Position numbers and translations under genes: made by a program
Source of the DNA: Sphaerochaetaceae bacterium
Lineage (GTDB): Bacteria > Spirochaetota > Spirochaetia > Sphaerochaetales > Sphaerochaetaceae
Assembly (NCBI GenBank): GCA_028691695.1
Contig: JAQUYU010000003.1
Coordinates: 1 to 49,928 of the forward strand
Direction of reading: 5' to 3'
Length of the DNA: 49,928 nucleotides
Shown: positions 22,573 through 31,594 of the stretch, piece by piece
How the letters are laid out: each line of letters opens with the position of its first letter
Position numbering within the stretch: the stretch's first letter is position 1
Notes under the pieces: generated by a model
Databases searched by the model: none
What the model was told of the DNA's origin: nothing
Seen by the model: the letters and a program-made list of their open reading frames with translations, nothing else

Positions 22573-24546
22573 ATGGAAAATGATTCTGTTTCCCTGCTTG
22601 AAATCATCAATTGTTCGACGGCAGGTGTTGTAGTAAAGGATCCTCATACTTTTGAAATCCTCTTTGTCAATCAGGCTGCAATTGATTTGTTTGGGAAACC
22701 GGCTCCAGGCGTGAAATGCTATGAATACGAGCGGGCAAACTCTGACATCTGCGATGATTGCCCGCTTTATCATGCAGAATACGGCAAGGACTACACTACT
22801 GATGCGCCCCAGGCTGCCCTTTCAGATTACTATACTATCTGCATGAGGCTGATTGACTGGAAGGGAAAGCCTGCTGTCGTCGAATTCTGGCGAAAGAAGG
22901 CAGGCGATTCACGATCGATTGAAGATCAGAAGAATTTCATTGACGGGATTCCTGGCGGAATCGGAATCTACCATTTCTATGACAATGGCACGATTGACCT
23001 TGTATATGTGAATGAAGGCTATTTCCGCATGATCGGGCAGAATGGAATACGCCGCAAGTACAGCGGAACGAAAGTGTCCGAAGCTATTCATCCGGATGAC
23101 AGAGCCAGCCTGGGCGAGTATATGAAGAAGCAGGTTGCTTCTGGCCAGCTCATCGACTTTGATCTTAGGATTCACGATGGCGATGATCACTACCGCTGGT
23201 ACAATATCAAAGGCAGAGTCACTGAGCGCATCAAAGACATGTCTGTCCTCTATGCATCGTATTCCGACATAGATCAGCTCAAGACAGCAAAGCTCAAGCT
23301 TGAAGCAAATGAGAAGATGCTGGAAACAGCAATATCTTCCCAGAAAATGCTGTTCTGGATTTATGATCTTGACAGCAGGACTGTTTTCAGTGAGTTTTCA
23401 AGCCTTGGAAAAGTCGGGCTTCCTGATGTGATTCATGACGTGCCTGATTTCCTGGTGAAGCAAGGTTCAGTGCTTCCTGAGTGTGCTGATGAATTCTGCC
23501 AAATGTATCAGAAGATTCTTGATGGAGCGGACAGTGCTGAGTCTGAATACAAAGGACGTAACTACAAAGATGGAAGTGTCTCATGGAATCATTCTGTTCT
23601 GACCCGTCTTCCGGACCATGATGGAAGGCGGACCGCCATCGGTATTGCAATGGATATCAGTCTTGAGATGGACAATAGGCTCAAGTATGAAAACGAATTC
23701 AAGCTTCGGCAGAATCTGATAAGCAATTCTTTCCGTTATATCCGGATGAATCTTTCGTCTAGGGTAGTTGAAGAGCTGCATGTGAATGGTGGAGATAGCT
23801 TTCCTAAGCAGGCGCCATTCAATGTTGATGACAGTGTCATCGATTTCATTCTTGAGGGAATACCTGATGACTATTGCAGGAAATTCCGTGATTCCTTTTC
23901 TTTGGAGTCGCTTTGCACAGCCTTTCTTGCTGGCCAGTCAGCAGTAAGTCTTGAATATCCCAGAGTAATCAATAAGGAAACCGGCGAGTCACATTGGTTC
24001 AGATCAGAGGCAAACTTGAATCTGCGGCCGGATGGCGATATTGAAGCCTTCATCCATTCTGATGATATAGAAGACGAAAAGAAGAACAAGCTTGCCATAG
24101 ACAGCATCGCCGATGAAGAGATTGAAAGCATCCTGATAGTAAGCAGGATCACGAAGCTTGTTCATTTTGTCAAATTCAACGGAAGAACGATAGCAAAGAG
24201 TGAAATTCCGCTGAAAACGTATCTGGAATCAGAGGTTTATCCATTCATCAATCCAGATGACAAGAAGAAAGGAAGGAATTTCTTCAATCTTGATGCCCTT
24301 GTCAGGCGTCTTGAAAAACAGGATTCGGTTGAGCTTGTTTATTCGCTTGAATACATGAATGCCAGCCGCAAGAAGATCAGAGCCTTCTTCCTGGATGATT
24401 CGAAGCAGGATGTTGTTTTTGTTAAGCGTGATGTGACTGATGAATACAACAGGACTGAAAGAAGGCATCGTGTTCTTGCAAAAGCGCTTCGGGCAGCCAA
24501 AGGCCAACAGGGCAAAGAGCGAGTTCATATCACGCATGAGCCATGA
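22573..24546 (+). CDS. multi-PAS sensor part of a hybrid histidine kinase (frameshifted, 5' part)
   Basis: This frame (657 residues from the ATG at 22573) encodes the sensory half: a PAS domain with a Cys-rich insert (about 5-110), a PAS with a PAC-like tail (about 125-235), a third PAS (about 250-360) and a further PAS-like region to about 620. It ends in a coiled coil, YNRTERRHRVLAKALRAAK, that normally leads into the kinase dimerisation helix. Instead the frame continues into GQQGKERVHITHEP and stops. The kinase resumes in the +1 frame. No membrane helix is seen, so the sensor is cytoplasmic. ATG 22573 is preferred to 22555 because TACAAT (22559-22564) is its likely -10 box. Confidence 0.8.
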   Translation: MENDSVSLLEIINCSTAGVVVKDPHTFEILFVNQAAIDLFGKPAPGVKCYEYERANSDICDDCPLYHAEYGKDYTTDAPQAALSDYYTICMRLIDWKGKPAVVEFWRKKAGDSRSIEDQKNFIDGIPGGIGIYHFYDNGTIDLVYVNEGYFRMIGQNGIRRKYSGTKVSEAIHPDDRASLGEYMKKQVASGQLIDFDLRIHDGDDHYRWYNIKGRVTERIKDMSVLYASYSDIDQLKTAKLKLEANEKMLETAISSQKMLFWIYDLDSRTVFSEFSSLGKVGLPDVIHDVPDFLVKQGSVLPECADEFCQMYQKILDGADSAESEYKGRNYKDGSVSWNHSVLTRLPDHDGRRTAIGIAMDISLEMDNRLKYENEFKLRQNLISNSFRYIRMNLSSRVVEELHVNGGDSFPKQAPFNVDDSVIDFILEGIPDDYCRKFRDSFSLESLCTAFLAGQSAVSLEYPRVINKETGESHWFRSEANLNLRPDGDIEAFIHSDDIEDEKKNKLAIDSIADEEIESILIVSRITKLVHFVKFNGRTIAKSEIPLKTYLESEVYPFINPDDKKKGRNFFNLDALVRRLEKQDSVELVYSLEYMNASRKKIRAFFLDDSKQDVVFVKRDVTDEYNRTERRHRVLAKALRAAKGQQGKERVHITHEP

Positions 24547-25636
24547 CATCAGAACTCCCCTCAATGCAATAATCAATCTGTCTGGTTCACAGATGCTTGA
24601 CAATGCCGATGAAGCGACGAAGGCACAATACATCACTGATATCCATGAGGCTGGAGAATACCTTCTTGGAATCATCAATGATGTCCTTGATATGTCCAGG
24701 ATTGATAACGGGAAGCTTGTCCTTTCGCCTTCTGCTTATCGTCTAGAGGATTTCCGGGCAGTGCTTCAGTCGGTCATCGGGGAACAGTGCAAGGCAAAAG
24801 GGCTTGCTTTCGTCTGTGATTTTGATGAAAGACTTCCAAAATGCATCATGATTGACAGAGTGCGGCTGAACCAGATATTTGTGAATCTGCTTTCCAATGC
24901 AATCAAGTTCACGCCTAAGGGCGGAACGATTACTTTCATTGGGAAGGTTCTTTCATGCAATCCGGGTTGTGTGGGTTCAATGTTCTCTGTCTGTGATACC
25001 GGGATAGGAATGAGCAAGGAGTTTCAGGCTCATGCCTTTGAAAGCTTCACGCAGGAGCAGCGTGATGAGAATCATCAAGGTACGGGTCTAGGGCTTGCTA
25101 TCGTCAAGACGCTTGTTCAGCTGTTAGATGGAAGGATAGAGCTTCATAGCGAGATTGATAAGGGGACAAGGTTCGATGTGCAGCTTGATCTTCCTATTGC
25201 CGAAGAAAAGCTCAATCCAGAAGCCCCTGCCGATGTCCGGATTCTTGATGGTCTGCGGATTCTTCTTTGCGAGGATAATGCTCTCAATGCAAAGATATGC
25301 ATGAGTCTTCTTCAAAGCAAAGGATGCATTGTCGACATTGCCTCAAACGGTAAAGAAGGTGTTGAGAAATATTCAAAGGGAAGTCATGACTTGATTCTGA
25401 TGGACATCAGAATGCCTGTCTTGGATGGGCGAGAGGCTGCTAAGCAGATTCGAGCGCTTGATAGACCAGATGCAAAGACCATCCCAATTGTGGCTTTGAC
25501 TGCTGATGCTTTCGATCAGGACGAAAAAGCTTCTCTTCTTGCTGGAATGAATGCTCATATTGCAAAGCCGATAGTTCCTGATGTGCTTTTCGGAACGATA
25601 GCCGGCTTGGTTGACAACACCGCCAAAGATTCTTAG
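24440..25636 (+). CDS. histidine kinase/receiver part of the hybrid kinase (frameshifted, 3' part)
   Basis: This frame holds the dimerisation helix with phospho-accepting His35 (ANRAKSEFISRMSHDIRTP), an HATPase domain (LNQIFVNLLSNAIKFT; VCDTGIGM; GTGLGLAIV) and a receiver domain (LRILLCEDNALNAKICMSLL, LILMDIRMPVLDG, VALTADAF). It should autophosphorylate and pass phosphate to its own receiver. The ATG at 24440 is formal: residues 1-20 are out-of-frame sequence of the upstream half. Removing one base at about 24499-24503 (aaagg) joins both halves as ALRAAKANRAKSEF, the normal linker. So either the gene is inactivated, it is rescued by +1 frameshifting, or the base is a sequencing error. Confidence 0.8.
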   Translation: MNTTGLKEGIVFLQKRFGQPKANRAKSEFISRMSHDIRTPLNAIINLSGSQMLDNADEATKAQYITDIHEAGEYLLGIINDVLDMSRIDNGKLVLSPSAYRLEDFRAVLQSVIGEQCKAKGLAFVCDFDERLPKCIMIDRVRLNQIFVNLLSNAIKFTPKGGTITFIGKVLSCNPGCVGSMFSVCDTGIGMSKEFQAHAFESFTQEQRDENHQGTGLGLAIVKTLVQLLDGRIELHSEIDKGTRFDVQLDLPIAEEKLNPEAPADVRILDGLRILLCEDNALNAKICMSLLQSKGCIVDIASNGKEGVEKYSKGSHDLILMDIRMPVLDGREAAKQIRALDRPDAKTIPIVALTADAFDQDEKASLLAGMNAHIAKPIVPDVLFGTIAGLVDNTAKDS

Positions 25637-25639
25637 AAT
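25611..25639 (+). promoter_or_regulatory. promoter of tRNA-Arg inside the kinase gene end
   Basis: TTGACA (25611-25616), 17-bp spacer, TAGAAT (25634-25639). The -35 box codes for the kinase's last residues and the -10 box overlaps its TAG stop. The start would fall about 6 nt before the tRNA. Confidence 0.8.
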
Positions 25640-25652
25640 ACTACTTGAAATC

Positions 25653-25726
25653 GCTCTGATAGCTCAGCTGGATAGAGCACATCCCTCCTAAGGATGGGGT
25701 CGGGAGTTCGAATCCCCCTCGGGGCA
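25653..25726 (+). tRNA. tRNA-Arg, anticodon CCT
   Basis: A 74-nt cloverleaf: acceptor GCTCTGA/TCGGGGC (two G-T pairs), D-arm GCTC-agctggata-GAGC, anticodon stem CATCC/GGATG with loop CTCCTAA giving anticodon CCT (reads AGG), T-arm GGGAG-TTCGAAT-CCCCC with one mismatch, discriminator A. CCA is not encoded. It has its own promoter and terminator. Confidence 0.93.
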
Positions 25727-25736
25727 TAGCATTTCG

Positions 25737-25767
25737 CAGCAGGTCTGAATGTCCTGCTGTTTTTTTT
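25737..25767 (+). terminator. terminator after tRNA-Arg
   Basis: Stem cagcagg (25737-25743) with cctgctg (25753-25759), followed by eight T. Confidence 0.92.
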
Positions 25768-25881
25768 CTACAGGTACAACTGAAATCCATGCTAAGCCTG
25801 ATAAGTACTGTTCAATTGCTTTCAATGATCAGACTGCTACTCGGGAATGAATTGTTCTCTGACATGCAGAATTCGACTTTG

Positions 25882-25897
25882 TTGTTGGCCAATCCCT
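25882..25897 (-). repeat. dispersed motif AGGGATTGGCCAACAA, copy B
   Basis: Minus-strand copy of the dispersed motif. It opens a mosaic that continues through gaaaacttcccgaa (25977-25990) into the 9-bp array at 26008, the same order as near 42.5 kb. The 427-bp gap between the tRNA and phoR holds only this mosaic and the tRNA terminator; no convincing gene was found. Confidence 0.65.
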
Positions 25898-26007
25898 CAT
25901 TCTTCGCCAAAGCTTGGTTTTCCTCATGAAAAAATAGACTTTCCTTATTTAGGGAAATATTCACGCCGAAAACAGTGAAAACTTCCCGAATTTTACAGGT
26001 CAGGCAG

Positions 26008-26063
26008 GAACGGCTTGAACGGTTTGAACGGTTTGGGAACGGTTTGAACGGTTTGAAGGGTTT
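26008..26063. repeat. 9-bp minisatellite, unit gaacggttt
   Basis: Six units: gaacggctt, two exact gaacggttt, a 2-base insert, two more exact units and gaagggttt. It lies between tRNA-Arg and the 3' end of phoR. A motif fragment, CTGGCCAATTC (26070-26080), follows. The 42.6-kb array has a related 9-bp unit (gttcggtta). Confidence 0.88.
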
Positions 26064-26153
26064 GGAAAGCTGGCCAATTCTATTCCTCTCGAAAAGTATT
26101 AGGCTTGGTACTCATTCTGAACTGCTGGATAAAAACTGTATCCAGTCTGGCAG

Positions 26154-27818
26154 TTAAATTGATTTCGGGAATTCAACTGTTATTGCGGTGCCTTTTCCCA
26201 GTGTGCTTGAAAGGCTGATTGATGCATGATGGTATTCCGCAGCATGCTTGACTATTGAAAGGCCAAGCCCTGTTCCACCGGTTTCCCTGAAGTGGCTTTT
26301 GTCTACACGGTAGAACCGTTCGAATACCCGGTTCTGATCTTCTTTCGGTATTCCTATTCCAGTATCCTTCACTTCAAGCATGATCTTCCCATCAGAATCC
26401 GAGACAGTGACTGTTACGCTTCCATCTGGCTTGTTGTAGCGGATTGCATTGTCCATCAGGTTGAAGGTCAGCTGCTCCAGCAGGTGCTTCACTCCATGGA
26501 TTGAAGCATGGATGCCCTGGACTCGAATGCTGATGCCGTTTCTTGCCGCATGCTGCTCAAGGCTTCGCGCTGATGACTGGGCAATGTCGAGAAGGTCAGT
26601 ATCTTCGAAAGCCATTGGAGTGTTTTCATCGAGCTGGGAAATCTGGATGATGTCATTGACCAGCGAAATCAGTCTTGCTGCTTCCGCTCTTATGCGGGCG
26701 TAGAACAAGGGTTTGTCCATATCCTTTACCAGACCATTTTCAAGCAGCTCGGCGGATCCGGAGATTGTCTGTAGGGGAGTCTTGAGCTCATGTGAGACAT
26801 TTGCAGAGAATTCGCGGCGGATCTTTTCGGCCAGACTTTTCTGGGTGATGTCAAGAATCAGAATTGCGGTCCCGGAAACCTTGCCGCCAAAGCAGATCGG
26901 GCTTGCATCCATCTGGTAGACCTTGGAGTCAATCTCAATCTTCTGCTCGCAATGACTTGCTTGCGAGGCTTTTTCGATGAGAGCCTGCATCTGTAGGCTC
27001 CTGTTGAGATTGAGAATATTCTCGCCTCTGATGTTGCCGGAAACATGGAACAGACGTTCTGCTGCACGGTTGATGCTAATGATGCTCTTGTCTCTATCGA
27101 GCAGAACGAGCCCTTCTTCCATATTGTCAGCGATTAGATTGAATTCATCCTGACGCTGCTGCAATGTCTTGATCTGTGAAGCAATCTGGCTGTTCTGGTC
27201 CCTGATTCTTGAAATGAGAGGAGCAATTTCATCGTATGCTTCATCTGCTGATGGAGCTGCCAGGTCGATTCTGTTTATTGGACCGACGATGGCCTGGCTG
27301 AGCCTTCTAGCCAAGAAAAACGATAGCAGAATGACAATGAAGAGCATTATCAGAAGTGGCTCAAAACTTTGGAGAAAGAGGTTTGCAACAGTTTTCTGGT
27401 TTGTTGAAATGCGTAGAACCGAACCGTTTGAGAGAAGCTTGGCTTCATAGATTGTTTTTTCAGACAGGGTGGATGAATATCTTTCGCTTTTTCCAATGCC
27501 TGATTTCTGAGCTTCGATGAATTCTTCCCGTGTGCTGTGGCTTTCCATCGTTGAGGCATCCGCGACTGAATCGTAGAGGACTGAACCGTCAGGGCCTATC
27601 AATGTGAAACGGAAATCTTTGCTTCGAAAAGACGAGAGCGGAAGATCTTCACTGCTTTCAACTTCAGATGAAGCAAGCTGGAGCTGTGCATGAAGCGAGT
27701 TCTGGATTGCGCCATCGTAGTTATGGTAGGTGATAAGAGCTGCCATGGCAGTTCCAATGACCAAAGAGGAGATCACTGAAATCATTATCGCCTTGAATAT
27801 CCTGCGTGTCATCTTCAT
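26154..27818 (-). CDS. phoR: phosphate-sensing histidine kinase PhoR
   Basis: The 554-residue kinase has an N-terminal transmembrane helix (about 10-30), an extracytoplasmic region to about 145, a second helix (LLIMLFIVILLSFFLA), a HAMP-like linker, a PAS domain (about 225-325), His343 in the H-box (FSANVSHELKTPLQT) and an HATPase domain (NLMDNAIRYN; VKDTGIGIP; GGTGLGLSIVKH). This is the PhoR/WalK layout. It overlaps phoB by 4 bp and is the last gene of the pst-pho cluster, so it should sense phosphate status through PstB and PhoU and phosphorylate PhoB. Confidence 0.92.
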   Translation of the reverse strand: MKMTRRIFKAIMISVISSLVIGTAMAALITYHNYDGAIQNSLHAQLQLASSEVESSEDLPLSSFRSKDFRFTLIGPDGSVLYDSVADASTMESHSTREEFIEAQKSGIGKSERYSSTLSEKTIYEAKLLSNGSVLRISTNQKTVANLFLQSFEPLLIMLFIVILLSFFLARRLSQAIVGPINRIDLAAPSADEAYDEIAPLISRIRDQNSQIASQIKTLQQRQDEFNLIADNMEEGLVLLDRDKSIISINRAAERLFHVSGNIRGENILNLNRSLQMQALIEKASQASHCEQKIEIDSKVYQMDASPICFGGKVSGTAILILDITQKSLAEKIRREFSANVSHELKTPLQTISGSAELLENGLVKDMDKPLFYARIRAEAARLISLVNDIIQISQLDENTPMAFEDTDLLDIAQSSARSLEQHAARNGISIRVQGIHASIHGVKHLLEQLTFNLMDNAIRYNKPDGSVTVTVSDSDGKIMLEVKDTGIGIPKEDQNRVFERFYRVDKSHFRETGGTGLGLSIVKHAAEYHHASISLSSTLGKGTAITVEFPKSI

Positions 27819-28486
27819 AGCTGCTGCAGACGATAACCAACGCCCCTCACTGTTTCTATGCAGTCGCTGTAACTGCCGATCTTCTCGCGAAGGGTGCGGA
27901 TATGAACATCAACTGTTCTGGTTTCAACCGAAAAATCCATATTCCACACTGATTCAAGAAGCTTCTCCCTTGAAAAAACCACCCCAGGATTCTCCATGAG
28001 AAGTTCCAGAAGGTTGTACTCTTTCAAGGTCAGCGTCAGTGCTGTTCCATCTGCCCACACGCAATGGGCGCTTCGGTCAAGGCGGATTCCTTGGTATTCC
28101 AGCACTGATGACGGCTCGGCAGGGTGGCTTCTCCTCAGGACTGCCTTGACTCTGGATACCATCTCCATCATCCCGAACGGCTTGGCTATGTAGTCATCAG
28201 CCCCAAGATCCAATGCCTGCACTTTGTCGAATTCCTCGCCTTTTGCCGTCGCCATGATCACAGGTATTTCTGCTGTCTGACTGTGCATCCGAAGCTTCTT
28301 GAGAATCGATATTCCATCCTCGTCAGGGAGCATGATATCCAGAATAACAAGCTGTGGCTTTTCATTCTTCAGAGCCTGTTCAAGCTCCTTTGCATTTGCA
28401 AGTCCTATTGCATCAAGTCCAGTTGCCTTAAGGGTGTAGACTTCGATGTCTCTAATGCTTGCATCATCCTCTACGCAGAAAATCAT
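27815..28486 (-). CDS. phoB: phosphate response regulator PhoB
   Basis: The 223-residue OmpR/PhoB-type regulator has a receiver domain with acidic pocket EDD (6-8) and phospho-acceptor Asp50 (LVILDIMLPDEDG), then a winged-helix domain (LTLKEYNLLELLMENPG; TVDVHIRTLREKIG; VRGVGYRL). ATGA overlaps link it to phoU upstream and phoR downstream. The likely target is the direct-repeat Pho box before pstS, which would make the system self-inducing under phosphate starvation. Confidence 0.94.
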   Translation of the reverse strand: MIFCVEDDASIRDIEVYTLKATGLDAIGLANAKELEQALKNEKPQLVILDIMLPDEDGISILKKLRMHSQTAEIPVIMATAKGEEFDKVQALDLGADDYIAKPFGMMEMVSRVKAVLRRSHPAEPSSVLEYQGIRLDRSAHCVWADGTALTLTLKEYNLLELLMENPGVVFSREKLLESVWNMDFSVETRTVDVHIRTLREKIGSYSDCIETVRGVGYRLQQL

Positions 28487-29133
28487 AGCTCCGTTTCCCC
28501 TTTATGGACTCCGGTGACTGAGAAGACCACCCAGCTGGCGATGTTGACCGCATTGTCCCCAATGCGTTCGTAATGCTTGGCAATCATCAGAAGATCCAGT
28601 GCATATCCACCATTATCCGGGTTTTTTGCAATCATGGCAATAAGCGCCTGCTTGACCTTCAGAAAGGCTTCATCCACCTTGTCATCGTCATCGATCACCT
28701 TCTGTGCCAGAATGGTGTCCTGCTTTATGAAGGCATCGATGCTCTCTGAGACCATTGTGATTGTGAATCCGGCCATTTCCACTATCAAAGAGCAATCACG
28801 TTCGTTTCGGTGGATAAGGTATCCGATGATTTCGGCAATGTCATCGGCCTGATCTCCAATCCGTTCCATGTCGGTGATCATTTTCAATGCTGCGGAAATC
28901 TGCCGCAGGTCCCCAGCTACAGGCTGCTGAAGCAGCAGAAGCTTAAGGCAAAGCGATTCTATTTCACGTTCCATCTGTTCGATCTTCGCTTTTAGAAGCG
29001 AAACGTTTCCAAGCGTGATTGTGTCTATTGCAAGAGCCTGTGAAGAAAGCTTGATTGCCTCCTCGCAGAAAGAACCCATCTCGATGAGCTTTGTGTGCAG
29101 CTCAGAAAGCTGCTTTTCGAATGCATTTCTCAT
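28483..29133 (-). CDS. phoU: phosphate signalling protein PhoU
   Basis: PhoU links the Pst transporter to the PhoR kinase and dampens the response when phosphate is plentiful. The 216-residue protein has two three-helix PhoU repeats, each with the family's metal-contact pattern (ITDMERIGDQADDIAE near 90 and MIAKHYERIGDNAVNIASW near 190). The start MRNAFEKQLSEL at 29133 follows the pstB stop after one base, with GGAGG upstream; the longer frame from 29178 would overlap pstB. It overlaps phoB by 4 bp. Confidence 0.95.
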   Translation of the reverse strand: MRNAFEKQLSELHTKLIEMGSFCEEAIKLSSQALAIDTITLGNVSLLKAKIEQMEREIESLCLKLLLLQQPVAGDLRQISAALKMITDMERIGDQADDIAEIIGYLIHRNERDCSLIVEMAGFTITMVSESIDAFIKQDTILAQKVIDDDDKVDEAFLKVKQALIAMIAKNPDNGGYALDLLMIAKHYERIGDNAVNIASWVVFSVTGVHKGETEL

Positions 29134-29134
29134 A

Positions 29135-29896
29135 TCAGCCGAACCTCCCTGTGATGTAGTCTTCGGTACGCTTGTCATGCGGATGAGAGAAAACCTGTTC
29201 GGTATTTCCGGATTCGACCAGTTCTCCCAGAAGGAAGAATGAAGTCGTGTCCGAGCTCCGCATGGCCTGCTGCATGTTGTGAGTGACTATGATTATTGTG
29301 AATTTTTCCTTGAGCACCGACAGAAGTTCCTCTATCTTTGCAGTCGAGATAGGATCAAGTGCTGAAGTAGGCTCATCCATCAGCAGCACCTGCGGCTGAA
29401 CCGCTATTGCACGGGCGATGCATAGCCTCTGCTGCTGCCCGCCAGACAGACCCATGGCGCTCTTTCTAAGACGGTCGCTTGTCTCGTCCCAAAGAGCTGC
29501 CGACTTGAGTGCGTTCTCGACGATATCGTCAAGCTCTGAGCGGTTCCTGATTCCATGAGTCCGCGGCCCGTATGCTATGTTGTCGTAGATGCTCATCGGA
29601 AAAGGATTGGGTTTCTGGAACACCATTCCAATTTCCTTTCGAAGATCGGTCACATCAAGTCCGGGGTCTCTGATCTCAGTATTCCGGTAAAACACTTCCC
29701 CCTCGGTTCTGACTTCCGAAATCAGATCGTTCAGCCGGTTGAGAGTCTTGATGAATGTTGATTTCCCGCAGCCTGAAGGACCTATGAGTGCATTCACTGA
29801 GTTGGGGTAGAAATCAATTGTGATATCCTTGAGTGCCTGAGTCTTCGAATACCAAAGGCTCAGCTTCCTGCATCTGATTATCGGTTCCTGTTTCAT
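29135..29896 (-). CDS. pstB: phosphate ABC transporter ATPase PstB
   Basis: The 253-residue ATPase powers phosphate import. Walker [10 protein letters not shown], the Q-loop [18 protein letters not shown] typical of Pst[10 protein letters not shown] signature and Walker [14 protein letters not shown] are present; the C-terminus ([13 protein letters not shown]) is the PstB hallmark. The start at 29896 ([16 protein letters not shown]) gives the normal length and an ATGA overlap with pstA. The open frame extending to 30151 lies inside pstA and is not used. Confidence 0.96.
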   Translation of the reverse strand: MKQEPIIRCRKLSLWYSKTQALKDITIDFYPNSVNALIGPSGCGKSTFIKTLNRLNDLISEVRTEGEVFYRNTEIRDPGLDVTDLRKEIGMVFQKPNPFPMSIYDNIAYGPRTHGIRNRSELDDIVENALKSAALWDETSDRLRKSAMGLSGGQQQRLCIARAIAVQPQVLLMDEPTSALDPISTAKIEELLSVLKEKFTIIIVTHNMQQAMRSSDTTSFFLLGELVESGNTEQVFSHPHDKRTEDYITGRFG

Positions 29897-30732
29897 ATTT
29901 GCTTCTTCTTTGCCTTTGCTATCATCATCGCTGCCAGGTTGATCAGGAATGTAATGATCAAAAGCATTATGGCGATGGCGAAAGCCACTCCGAATTCTCC
30001 CTGTTCCTTTGCATATACGTACAATGCCACGCTCAGGCTGGCGCCGGGAGAAGAAAGCGCCTCTGAAAGCGGGACAAGCGAATGGGCGAACCCAGCCGTG
30101 AACAGAAGCGCCGCAGATTCGCTTGTGACTCTTCCTGCACTCAGGATGCATCCTGACATGATTCCATCAATCGCATTCGGCAGCACAACTGTCCATATCG
30201 TGTGCCCTTTCCCCGAGCCAAGAGCCAGTGCTCCCTCTCGATAACTCTGGGGAACTGTCTTCAGGCTTTCCTGGACAGTCCTTATCACCGTAGGGATGTT
30301 CATGATTGCAAGCGTGCATGCACCAGCTGCTAATGATGTCTTGAAATTGAATAATTGACAGAAAACAAGCATTCCTACAAGACCGTAGATTATCGATGGG
30401 ATTCCTGAAAGGGTTTCAATGGCGAACTCTATGCAGCTTTCGATTTTTCCGGGATGTGCATATTCAGTAAGATAAATCGCGCTGATCACTCCGATTGGAA
30501 GTGCGAGAACCAAGCTGAACAGCAGGAGGTAGATTGTGTTCGCTATGTCAGGCAGGATTCCAATCGTCCCGTTCAGGTAGCTTGGAGTTGTAGAAATGAG
30601 CTGCCATGTAAGGCTTCCTGCGCCTCTGCCAACCACTTCGCAGATGATGAAGGCGAGAATGGCAATCACAATTGTCGCCGAAGCTAGGACCAGAATCCTT
30701 GAGCATATTCCTGCTGCTTGTCTTCTATTCAT
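29893..30732 (-). CDS. pstA: phosphate ABC transporter permease PstA
   Basis: The 279-residue inner-membrane permease has six predicted helices and the cytoplasmic EAA loop [20 protein letters not shown] (about 160-180), which docks PstB. The N-terminal half includes [19 protein letters not shown] and [16 protein letters not shown], both typical of PstA. It overlaps pstC by 8 bp and pstB by 4 bp, so translation is coupled along the operon. Confidence 0.95.
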   Translation of the reverse strand: MNRRQAAGICSRILVLASATIVIAILAFIICEVVGRGAGSLTWQLISTTPSYLNGTIGILPDIANTIYLLLFSLVLALPIGVISAIYLTEYAHPGKIESCIEFAIETLSGIPSIIYGLVGMLVFCQLFNFKTSLAAGACTLAIMNIPTVIRTVQESLKTVPQSYREGALALGSGKGHTIWTVVLPNAIDGIMSGCILSAGRVTSESAALLFTAGFAHSLVPLSEALSSPGASLSVALYVYAKEQGEFGVAFAIAIMLLIITFLINLAAMMIAKAKKKQI

Positions 30733-31594
30733 GCTTCTTTCCCTTCTTGAGAATCAGATGAAGCAAGGCATTGACTATCATTATAAAGGCAAACAGCACC
30801 AGGGCGATTGAGAACAGTGCCTGACGCTGAAGTCCTGATGAGTATGACATCTCGCTTGCAATTGCAGTTGTGAGGAACCTCACGGATCCGAAGAGAGAGG
30901 GCATGTTGGCTACGTTTCCAGAGACCATCATTATCGCCATAGCTTCTCCTATTGCCCTTCCGATTCCAAGAACTATTGAGGCAATGATTCCGCTTCGGGC
31001 TGCTGGAATGCTTACATGAAGGTATGCTTCCATCGGAGTTGAGCCAAGAGCCAGCGAGGCCTCCTCGTACTCTTTCGGAACCGAATCCAGCGCCACTGCC
31101 GAGAGCTTGATTATCGAAGGCAGGATCATCACAGCAAGCACGATTATCGCTGCCAGCAGGGAAGCCCCATCCGGCAGCCCGAACAGTTTTCTTATCCCTG
31201 GAACCAGTGTGAGCATCCCGATAAGTCCGTAGATCACCGATGGAATCCCTGCAAGAATGTCGATTGCGCTTGTAAGAATCCGCTTCACTGGTCCTTTTGC
31301 AATCTTTGAAAGGAAAACTGCTGCTCCTATCCCAATCGGAACTCCTATCAGTATTGCACCGAACGTCCCATAGACTGAGGTCAGGATGAAAGGAAGAATC
31401 CCGAACTTAGGGTTGCTGGATGTCGATGCCCATTCTTTGCCCAACAGAAAGTTTCCAAGTCCTATTTCACTGATTGCAGGCAATCCTGCCCACATCAGGT
31501 AAACAGTTATGAGCAGGACTGCAGCAACGCAGACTAGCGTCACTGCAAGAAGCAATGCAGAGATCGAGACCTCGCGGGTCTTGCTACTTGGCAT
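30725..31594 (-). CDS. pstC: phosphate ABC transporter permease PstC
   Basis: The 289-residue partner of PstA has six helices, the EAA loop VPKEYEEASLALGSTPMEAY, and the family segments FGILPFILTSVYGTFGAI and GIGRAIGEAMAIMMVSGN. Two ATGs lie within the end of pstS, at 31609 and 31594. The second is preferred because GGAG lies 6 nt before it. Either way it overlaps pstS, ensuring coupled translation. Confidence 0.94.
   Translation of the reverse strand: MPSSKTREVSISALLLAVTLVCVAAVLLITVYLMWAGLPAISEIGLGNFLLGKEWASTSSNPKFGILPFILTSVYGTFGAILIGVPIGIGAAVFLSKIAKGPVKRILTSAIDILAGIPSVIYGLIGMLTLVPGIRKLFGLPDGASLLAAIIVLAVMILPSIIKLSAVALDSVPKEYEEASLALGSTPMEAYLHVSIPAARSGIIASIVLGIGRAIGEAMAIMMVSGNVANMPSLFGSVRFLTTAIASEMSYSSGLQRQALFSIALVLFAFIMIVNALLHLILKKGKKHE

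Noticed and set aside
26008-26063. CRISPR-like or phage attachment site next to tRNA-Arg
   Set aside because: Units are 9 bp without spacers; there is no integrase gene and no repeat of the tRNA 3' end nearby.
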